Part shown: in pieces, positions 24,354-29,095 of the stretch
How the letters are laid out: each line of letters starts with the position of its first letter
Position numbering within the stretch: position 1 is the stretch's first letter
Source: an uncultured Acetatifactor sp.
GTDB lineage: Bacteria; Bacillota; Clostridia; Lachnospirales; Lachnospiraceae
Assembly (NCBI GenBank): GCA_910586215.1
Contig: CAJUGH010000028.1
Coordinates: forward strand, 1 to 29,095
DNA length: 29,095 bases
Reading direction: 5' to 3'
Made by a program: the position numbers and the translations under genes
The notes under the pieces: model-generated
Databases searched by the model: none
What the model was told of the DNA's origin: nothing
The model's input: only the letters and a program-made list of their open reading frames with translations

Positions 24354-25529
24354 TTATACACCTAGTCCGCCTAATCCGAAAACCGCGTTGAAAATCCCCT
24401 TTACCGCCCCCACTGCACCGCCAATGACACCTCCAATAAGCTTACCCGGAATTCCCAGAATCTCTCCTCCCACTTCACGGCCGGTGTCCTTTCCATCCGA
24501 TATGTAGTCCCATACCGTCTCACAGAACCCGTCCATGGTACTCCCACGGTAGTCGAATTCCCCGTCATCGTACAGCCAGTTGTCCTCATCCTCATTGATG
24601 TTGTCAGCCAGGGCCAGCCGCCTGTCCCTGGGCACAGCCTTCACAATGTAATAGAGAAGCTTCGTAAGGTTGTACGGTTTCCTCTGCTGGCCGCCCTCCT
24701 CTGTATAGCCCGCACAGTAACAGATGGGCTTTATGTTCAGGCCAGTGCCCTCCCTAATTCTCTTCTGAACGGAGTCTGCTTTATCCTTTAGGAACTTCTC
24801 CAGCACCTCGTCCGGTTCGTTCAGATATTCGCTCCAATGTGTACCCTTCATGGCCATATCTGCCTGGTTCAGCGCCACCAGAATCCGCTCACTGGACGCC
24901 TTTCTGCCGAGGCAGGGAATCAGCACATTATTGATTAAATCATAGGATGTCCCCAGATCCTTGGAAGAAGCATCCAGGATCACTAGCACCATATCAATCA
25001 GGGGATTGCATTCCCCATCCATCTCATTGAGCTTCTTCACAATCTTCCTGGTAATCCGCTCATCCTTCTCTACCCCATCCCCCAGTCCCGGGGTATCCCA
25101 GATCACCAGGTTGTCCAGTTCATATCTGGCAATCTCCGGAGTCTCCGGGGCTACACCCACGCCCACTTTCGCCACTTCCATCCGGAACAGGGCGTTGATG
25201 GTGGAACTCTTCCCACTGCCCGTCGCCCCGGCCAGCATAATGTTTACCTTCCTGCCCCGGACCTTCAGCAGTCTTGACAGACCTCTTGTCTTGTCACTTT
25301 CGGTCATGTCAGACTTCATGATCTCTTCTTCCAGAAGATCGTAAATGCTCTTTCCTCCCCGGCCTGTATTCTCCCACGCCTCTCCCTTTGGCACCGTCTC
25401 CTTTTTCCCTGTTGTTTCCTTTCCTGTTACTTCCTTTCCTGTTACTTCCTTTCCTGTCGCTCCCTGCTCCATTTTTGCAGAGAAATCCTCTGGCATCACT
25501 GTCCCGATTTCAAGTATTTTTTCTTCCAT
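24354..25529 (-). CDS. P-loop GTPase with glycine-zipper tail
   Basis: This 391-residue GTPase of the IRG/YeeP-like group has G1 GATGSGKS (101-108), G3 DTPG (145-148) and G4 NQAD (221-224). The N-terminus has TGKEV pentapeptide repeats. The last 42 residues (350-391) form a glycine-zipper hydrophobic tail running through GKLIGGVIGGAVGAVKGIF, fit for membrane insertion or oligomerisation. I chose the ATG at 25529 because GGAGG lies 8 bases upstream; the first in-frame ATG (25544) has no spacing. It is the first gene of the operon, with a possible promoter and inverted repeat upstream. It may sense or remodel membrane for the downstream dynamins. Confidence 0.8.
   Translation of the reverse strand: MEEKILEIGTVMPEDFSAKMEQGATGKEVTGKEVTGKETTGKKETVPKGEAWENTGRGGKSIYDLLEEEIMKSDMTESDKTRGLSRLLKVRGRKVNIMLAGATGSGKSSTINALFRMEVAKVGVGVAPETPEIARYELDNLVIWDTPGLGDGVEKDERITRKIVKKLNEMDGECNPLIDMVLVILDASSKDLGTSYDLINNVLIPCLGRKASSERILVALNQADMAMKGTHWSEYLNEPDEVLEKFLKDKADSVQKRIREGTGLNIKPICYCAGYTEEGGQQRKPYNLTKLLYYIVKAVPRDRRLALADNINEDEDNWLYDDGEFDYRGSTMDGFCETVWDYISDGKDTGREVGGEILGIPGKLIGGVIGGAVGAVKGIFNAVFGLGGLGV
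25409..25460 (-). repeat. 15-bp tandem repeats coding TGKEV pentapeptides
   Basis: About three and a half copies of the 15-bp unit GTTACTTCCTTTCCT encode TGKEV/TGKET in the N-terminal region of the GTPase. The array is in frame and is likely a disordered linker that can vary in copy number. Confidence 0.75.
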
Positions 25530-25578
25530 TCCCGCTACCTCCATCCTTTTTTGCCTTTCCTTGGATTTCCTGTAGCAT

Positions 25579-25611
25579 ACTTTACCATATCATCTGGACA
25601 GAAGCCTGTCC
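25579..25611 (-). promoter_or_regulatory. Possible operon promoter with inverted repeat
   Basis: On the minus strand an extended -10, TGG then TAAAGT (complement of 25579-25587), has no good -35 box. Instead the inverted repeat GGACAG-N4-CTGTCC (25596-25611) covers the -35 region. A weak -35 overlapped by a palindrome suggests an activator or repressor. The GACAG/CTGTC arms recur in the inverted repeat before the WYL gene, with wider spacing. Confidence 0.35.
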
Positions 25612-25693
25612 CACTGAAAAAAGAATCGCGTGAGTCGTATCTTTTGATAAGGGTAACAATTCTGTGCCCTGTCTGAACTTTTACTGAAAAAGA

Positions 25694-26668
25694 TCAGTCC
25701 TGGGCCACCACTTCCCTGTAGAATTCCGTATAGTCCTTCCGTCCCTCTTTGGTAAACTGGATGGCAGCCCGGGGATGCTGGTTCAGAAGCCCTGTCATCA
25801 AGTATGGCAGGTCATATCCCCACACCACACCGTCCTCCTTCAGTTTACTCATGTAGGTATCGATAAACCGGATGGCAGGGTACACATTATACTTGGGGTT
25901 CCGCAAAAATCCCAGCAGCAGTTCCATGGCACAGTTACCTGCCCCCCTGCCCATGGAAGCATATGTGGCATCCAGCCAGTCCACACCATCCCCCACCGCC
26001 TCGATGGTATTGGCAAAGGCAAGCTGCTGGTTGTTGTGGGCATGGATTCCCACCTTCTTGCCATATTTCGCTGCCACTTCCAGGTACAGGTCTGCCAGCC
26101 GGGCAATCTGCTCCGGATACATGGCCCCATAACTGTCCACAATGTAGAACACATCCACTGGTGTCTGACCCAGAATGTCCAGTGCCACCTTCAAGTCTCC
26201 CTCCCGGGAATTGGATATGGCCATAATATTGCAGCTTACCTCATAACCCTTTTTCACCGCATCCTCAATCATGTCCACTGCTGCGGGAATGGTATTCAGA
26301 TAGGTGGCCACCCGGATCAGGTCAATGGGACTGTCTGCCCGGCTGATGATATCCGTCTTGTAGTCACACCGGCCCACATCTGCCATAACTGCTATCTTCA
26401 GGTCCGTGGCGTTCTCCCCCACAATGGCCCGGATATCCTCATCCTTGCAGAACTTCCACTTCCCAAATTTTTCCGTGTCAAAGATCTCTCTGGACGCCTT
26501 GTAGCCAAACTCCATATAGTCCACGCCAGCCCGCAGGTTTGCCAGGTACAGTGCTTTCACAAAATCGTCCTGAAAATAGAAATCGTTCACCAGTCCCCCG
26601 TCCCGCAGGGTAGCATCTACCACCTTCACATCCGGGCGGTATGCGATCAGACTCGATATTTCTTTCAT
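25694..26668 (-). CDS. DRE-TIM aldolase/lyase family protein
   Basis: This 324-residue TIM-barrel protein belongs to the HMG-CoA lyase / 4-hydroxy-2-oxovalerate aldolase superfamily. The metal-site signature is DATLRDGG (18-25) and the second metal motif is GIHAHNN (207-213). It lacks the C-terminal communication domain of DmpG and stands alone without a partner dehydrogenase, so the substrate cannot be named. The ATG at 26668 has a GGAGGAG site and overlaps the stop of a 29-codon upstream ORF as ATGA. A strong promoter lies about 120 bases upstream. Confidence 0.85.
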   Translation of the reverse strand: MKEISSLIAYRPDVKVVDATLRDGGLVNDFYFQDDFVKALYLANLRAGVDYMEFGYKASREIFDTEKFGKWKFCKDEDIRAIVGENATDLKIAVMADVGRCDYKTDIISRADSPIDLIRVATYLNTIPAAVDMIEDAVKKGYEVSCNIMAISNSREGDLKVALDILGQTPVDVFYIVDSYGAMYPEQIARLADLYLEVAAKYGKKVGIHAHNNQQLAFANTIEAVGDGVDWLDATYASMGRGAGNCAMELLLGFLRNPKYNVYPAIRFIDTYMSKLKEDGVVWGYDLPYLMTGLLNQHPRAAIQFTKEGRKDYTEFYREVVAQD

Positions 26669-26754
26669 AGACCTACTCCTCCTGTTTTCTGTTTCAGCCC
26701 GGATATGATATATCCCGCCAGGTCCTCAGACATTCCCCCGATTTCCTGTTCCAT
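26665..26754 (-). CDS. Possible 29-residue upstream peptide
   Basis: The first ATG after the predicted start of the aldolase transcript opens a 29-codon frame (MEQEIGGMSEDLAGYIISGL and onward). Its TGA overlaps the aldolase ATG by four bases as ATGA. The ribosome binding site is poor (GTGGA). The peptide is mixed acidic and hydrophobic, not a run of a single regulatory amino acid. It may be a coupling leader or chance. Confidence 0.35.
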   Translation of the reverse strand: MEQEIGGMSEDLAGYIISGLKQKTGGVGL

Positions 26755-26780
26755 GGTTTCCACGCCCGGACTGCCCCTTG

Positions 26781-26809
26781 ATTTTAACAGTTTAAAGTGT
26801 AAAAGTCAA
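26781..26809 (-). promoter_or_regulatory. Strong sigma-A promoter for the aldolase gene
   Basis: TTGACT (complement of 26804-26809), a 17-base spacer and TAAAAT (complement of 26781-26786) preceded by TGT form a near-consensus promoter with an extended -10. The expected start near 26774 leaves about 20 bases before the upstream peptide start codon. Confidence 0.72.
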
Positions 26810-26857
26810 GGGTGCAAATCCTGCCAGTTCCGTGTCCTGTCTGCACATTTCCCAACA

Positions 26858-26874
26858 TGCCGCCCCTGGCGGCA
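26858..26874 (-). terminator. GC-rich stem after the small hypothetical gene
   Basis: TGCCGCC and GGCGGCA pair perfectly around a 3-base loop, about 20 bases after the stop of the 26895-27143 gene on the minus strand. There is no T run after it, so it may be a weak terminator or an RNA-end stabiliser. Confidence 0.35.
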
Positions 26875-26894
26875 CACTGCTGCTCCCATCCACA

Positions 26895-27143
26895 TTATTT
26901 TCCAAACAGCCAGTTCCGAATGGGATTCACCCCTTTAGCCTGTTCCGTAATCTCCTTCCGGTGGGTCCGCAGGTAGATTTCCAGCTTGTGCACCTCCTCT
27001 TCGGAAAATCCTTTTGACAAAGTGACCCTTCCCTCCGGCAGGAGTCCTTCTGCACGATCCTCTCCCCGCAGAAAAGATACCCTGATCATCTTCCTGCCAT
27101 CTATTCCCAACATACCAGATATCAATAGAGTGACTTTCTCCAT
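26895..27143 (-). CDS. Small conserved-looking hypothetical protein
   Basis: I do not recognise this 82-residue protein. It starts MEKVTLLISGMLGIDGRKMI, is mixed alpha/beta in look and ends in a basic KGVNPIRNWLFGK tail. It has no signal peptide or membrane segment. The ATG at 27143 has an AAGGAGAGG site 5 bases upstream; a 25-codon in-frame extension upstream lacks one. It lies 130 bases after the Nudix gene on the same strand and before the aldolase promoter. Function cannot be assigned. Confidence 0.6.
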   Translation of the reverse strand: MEKVTLLISGMLGIDGRKMIRVSFLRGEDRAEGLLPEGRVTLSKGFSEEEVHKLEIYLRTHRKEITEQAKGVNPIRNWLFGK

Positions 27144-27274
27144 GGAACCTCTCCTTGCCAGTCCTGCCCTCTGTTGGCAGTTTTTTCTGCGACCCCACTC
27201 CTGTTGTCCGGTCCTCACTTTCCCTTCCTTCTTCCAGACACAGTCCCGTTCCTGCCGGGAGACCTTCCTACACT

Positions 27275-27796
27275 CTATGGCCTGTGAGAACCGCCAAGAC
27301 TACCCCGCATGGCAAAGAAGGTCTTGATCAGTTCCGGATAGTAAGGAATGAAGGTTCCCTCCCCGATCATCTGCAGGATCTCTTCCTCCGTGGCCCACCG
27401 CACTGCCTGTACTTCCTCTGGCTGCAATCTCAGCCCGGACAGATCCACCTCTCTCTCAAGGAGATAGATATCATCAAATCCCCTCTGGAAGTTCACTGTC
27501 ATGTGGGGCCGGATCCCTTCCAAGTCTAATTTAAGCCCTAGTTCCTCAAAAAGTTCCCTCTCCGCAGCCATGCGGCTGTCATCCCCTTCCACAGCACTTC
27601 CGCCCACTGTTACATCCCACAAGTTGGAATAGCCCTCCTTGAAAGGCTGCCGCTGCTGGATCAGCATCTTCCCTTCCCGGTTGAAGATACAGATATGGAT
27701 TACCAGGTGAAACTCTCCCGGCGCCATCCCCTCCCCTCGCACCATATGCCTGCCTGTCTTATTTCTGTTGCTGTCATAGATATCCCAATATTCCAT
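27275..27796 (-). CDS. Nudix hydrolase, IPP-isomerase/YfcD-like
   Basis: The Nudix box of this 173-residue protein reads GSAVEGDDSRMAAERELFEELGL, quoted here only to mark its REL-x-EE-x-GL core; the usual first Glu is Asp. That change and the opening MEYWDIYDSNRNKTGR resemble the IPP-isomerase/YfcD branch, whose members hydrolyse nucleotide or related diphosphates. The ATG at 27796 has an AGGAG site 10 bases upstream. The open frame continues far upstream without family similarity, so the long version is not real. The substrate is unknown. Confidence 0.82.
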   Translation of the reverse strand: MEYWDIYDSNRNKTGRHMVRGEGMAPGEFHLVIHICIFNREGKMLIQQRQPFKEGYSNLWDVTVGGSAVEGDDSRMAAERELFEELGLKLDLEGIRPHMTVNFQRGFDDIYLLEREVDLSGLRLQPEEVQAVRWATEEEILQMIGEGTFIPYYPELIKTFFAMRGSLGGSHRP

Positions 27797-28079
27797 TCTG
27801 TTACTTCTCCTGTCTACATTCCTTATTGCGTATGATACCGTTACCTTTACGGGATGGTGCCGCGAGGGGTACATAGCGCTGGTGGCGCATGACCAGCCCT
27901 GGCCAAAGCATAGGACACATGTCCCGCAGCTTGCTGCAGGGTTGTTGACTGCCTGGACTACTATGTGCCAAAATGGGCCGTTCCTGCCCGATTCATTGTG
28001 CACCTGTTGCTGTGAACGGCATAGCCGTAAACAGTAACATTTTTCCTGCACCGGACTTAGGGTCTGCACATAGATGGCT
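27797..28079. other. Structured non-coding stretch
   Basis: The 283 bases between the GNAT and Nudix genes hold no convincing gene but three inverted repeats. GTTGCTGTGAACGGC with its partner across a 3-base loop spans 28006-28038 (13 of 15 positions pair). GCAGC-TT-GCTGC lies near 27926-27937. GCTGGT with ACCAGC spans 27878-27897. The first resembles dispersed intergenic hairpins of Clostridia. I could not match the region to a known RNA family. Confidence 0.5.
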
Positions 28080-28586
28080 TTAAACCAAAGGCAGTTCCTT
28101 CGTCTCCAGGGTATATCGTCCCCACATCTCTTCCCCAAAGGGAAAGACTTCCCGTTCATATCCTATCACTTCAAATCCACATTTTCTGTAGCAACCCACA
28201 GCCTGTATATTGCAGTCGAATGCCGCAAGCCGCAGCTTATCTACCTTGGCAAGCCCAAAGGCATATTGCTTCGCAAGTTCCACCATCTCCCGGCCATAGC
28301 CCATCCCACGGCAGTTACTATCCACTATGACATATCCCATAAAAGCTGTATTGTCTTCCTCGTGGACACTCATCTGAAAATATCCTACAGGTGTACCAGC
28401 CTGGTTCGTTGCGGTAAAACAGGAATTCCCCCAAGTCGCAATACCCGCTTCCCGCCCGGCCTCAAATGCCTCTTCCGTCATGGGATAGCCGATCTGATTG
28501 GCACACCATAAGGCATGTATTCTCTGGTTGTCTACCCATTTGACAATATAGCCCCCGTCACCCCGTCTGTATGGTCGTAGTCTCAC
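28080..28586 (-). CDS. GNAT-family N-acetyltransferase
   Basis: This 168-residue acetyltransferase has the acetyl-CoA motif A region GYVIVDSNCRGMGYGREMVELA, with the RGMGYG loop that binds the pyrophosphate of CoA, and a C-terminal AVGCYRKCGFEVIGYE segment typical of the fold. The start is GTG at 28586, with GGAGG 7 bases upstream (VRLRPYRRGD). A TTG further up has no site. The acceptor substrate is unknown. It is preceded by the terminator of the coiled-coil gene, so it is probably transcribed separately from that gene. Confidence 0.85.
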   Translation of the reverse strand: MRLRPYRRGDGGYIVKWVDNQRIHALWCANQIGYPMTEEAFEAGREAGIATWGNSCFTATNQAGTPVGYFQMSVHEEDNTAFMGYVIVDSNCRGMGYGREMVELAKQYAFGLAKVDKLRLAAFDCNIQAVGCYRKCGFEVIGYEREVFPFGEEMWGRYTLETKELPLV

Positions 28587-28620
28587 CCGTATACCTCCTG
28601 CCCTCTCTTGAAAATCCAAG

Positions 28621-28652
28621 AAAGCCGGGAATCCCAAATGGTTCCCAGCTTT
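28621..28652 (-). terminator. Rho-independent-type terminator
   Basis: On the minus strand AAAGCTGGGAA pairs with TTCCCGGCTTT (one G-T pair in 11) across a 10-base loop, and the sequence continues CTTGGATTTTC. It lies about 20 bases after the stop of the coiled-coil gene and is well placed to end that transcript. Confidence 0.65.
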
Positions 28653-28673
28653 TCATCGTTGACCGGTCTCTGC

Positions 28674-29095
28674 CTATGCAAATTTTTGTAGTTTTTCGCT
28701 GTGTTCCGCTACCACCTTCTTCAGTATCTTGATGTCGTCAAGGGCAGGATCTATTACATCTACATAATCCCTATACCGCTTATAAGTGTCCAGGTAACAT
28801 GACTCTATTGTACTTAGGCGAGGCTCCAGAATGTTTTCCTGGTATAATTTTATTTGATGTACCTCTTCCTCAACAGACTGTAGTCTGTCTTTGACACCCC
28901 GCAAGTCCTCCTTGATTCCCTGCTGATCTTCCTTCACTCCCTGCAGGTCTTCCTTCACTCCTTGCAGGTCTTCCTTGACCGAGCGGACCTCCTCCTTCAC
29001 TCCCTGCAGGTCTTCCTTGACTCCCTGCAGGTCTTCCTTGACTCCCTGCAGGTCTTCCTTCACTCCCTGCAGGTCTTCCTTGACCGAGCGGACCT
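28674..29095 (-). CDS. Coiled-coil protein of heptad repeats, cut by window edge
   Basis: The frame is open to the right edge, so the start is missing. At least 140 residues are visible. The N-terminal visible part is a tandem array of heptads (KEDLQGV with KEEVRSV and KEDQQGI variants) that forms an ideal coiled coil. The repeat is followed by less regular KDRLQSVEEEVHQI and a non-repeat tail through EPRLSTIESCYLD to KLQKFA. The tail resembles a family of small Firmicute coiled-coil proteins of unknown role. Confidence 0.75.
   Translation of the reverse strand, partial: VRSVKEDLQGVKEDLQGVKEDLQGVKEDLQGVKEEVRSVKEDLQGVKEDLQGVKEDQQGIKEDLRGVKDRLQSVEEEVHQIKLYQENILEPRLSTIESCYLDTYKRYRDYVDVIDPALDDIKILKKVVAEHSEKLQKFA
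28887..29095 (-). repeat. 21-bp tandem repeat array in coding frame
   Basis: About ten units of 21 bp, typified by CTGCAGGTCTTCCTTGACTCC, run to the window edge. They encode one heptad each. KEEVRSV appears every fifth unit in the visible part, giving a 105-bp higher-order pattern. The units nearest the edge are almost identical, which implies recent expansion. Confidence 0.85.

Noticed and set aside
11546..25529. Prophage, plasmid or integrative element
   Set aside because: No integrase, transposase, capsid, relaxase or attachment-site repeats were found. The HerA-like ATPase alone does not make it conjugative.
25775..26938. 387-codon open frame on the plus strand
   Set aside because: It is antisense to the aldolase, whose protein has clear catalytic motifs.
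28873..28888. Inverted repeat ACAGACT-GT-AGTCTGT
   Set aside because: It is inside the coding frame of the coiled-coil gene and has no regulatory context.
28887..29095. Possible CRISPR array
   Set aside because: The 21-bp units abut with no spacers and are in frame within a coiled-coil gene.

Overview
The window is about 29 kb of bacterial chromosome. Its gene content, moderate GC and strong purine-rich ribosome binding sites fit a Clostridia genome, most likely a Lachnospiraceae member. That placement rests on family recognition, not on a marker gene. No rRNA, tRNA, CRISPR array, integrase or transposase was seen. Almost every gene is on the minus strand; the exception is tmcAL at the left end.

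Left third (1-11.3 kb, housekeeping). A regulatory stretch of about 310 bases holds overlapping back-to-back promoters and a consensus catabolite-response (cre) site, and is followed by tmcAL (acetate-dependent tRNA-Met acetylcytidine ligase). Reading leftward on the minus strand come metY (sulfhydrylation of O-acetylhomoserine), an orphan anti-sigma-like zinc-finger membrane protein, polA, coaE, an FtsA-like ATPase with a long C-terminal extension, a YycJ-type metallo-hydrolase, an ACT-domain protein and a DUF711/UPF0210 protein. The last two form a well-known gene pair. metY has a good promoter whose start region is covered by a 9-bp-arm palindrome.

Middle (11.5-25.5 kb, the most interesting part). 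Nine tightly packed minus-strand genes look like one operon. In transcription order they are: a P-loop GTPase with a glycine-zipper tail; a WYL-domain regulator; two dynamin-like GTPases; a protein with a helical domain and a right-handed beta-helix; a shorter paralog of that helical domain, broken by a one-base frameshift; a third, LeoA-like dynamin; a 1040-residue HerA/VirB4-type ATPase with a Ser/Thr/Gly-rich insertion; and a terminal nuclease of the LHH (HNH/EndoVII) toxin class with an acidic pentapeptide-repeat N-terminus. Membrane-remodelling GTPases, a pumping ATPase, a nuclease effector and a WYL regulator together suggest a conflict system, either anti-phage defence or toxin deployment. 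I cannot match it to a named system. No immunity gene was recognised beside the nuclease.

Right end (25.6-29.1 kb). A DRE-TIM aldolase has a strong promoter and an overlapping 29-codon upstream ORF. It is followed to the right by a small unknown protein, a Nudix hydrolase, a structured non-coding stretch, a GNAT acetyltransferase with a GTG start, and a coiled-coil protein built from 21-bp repeats that runs off the right edge.
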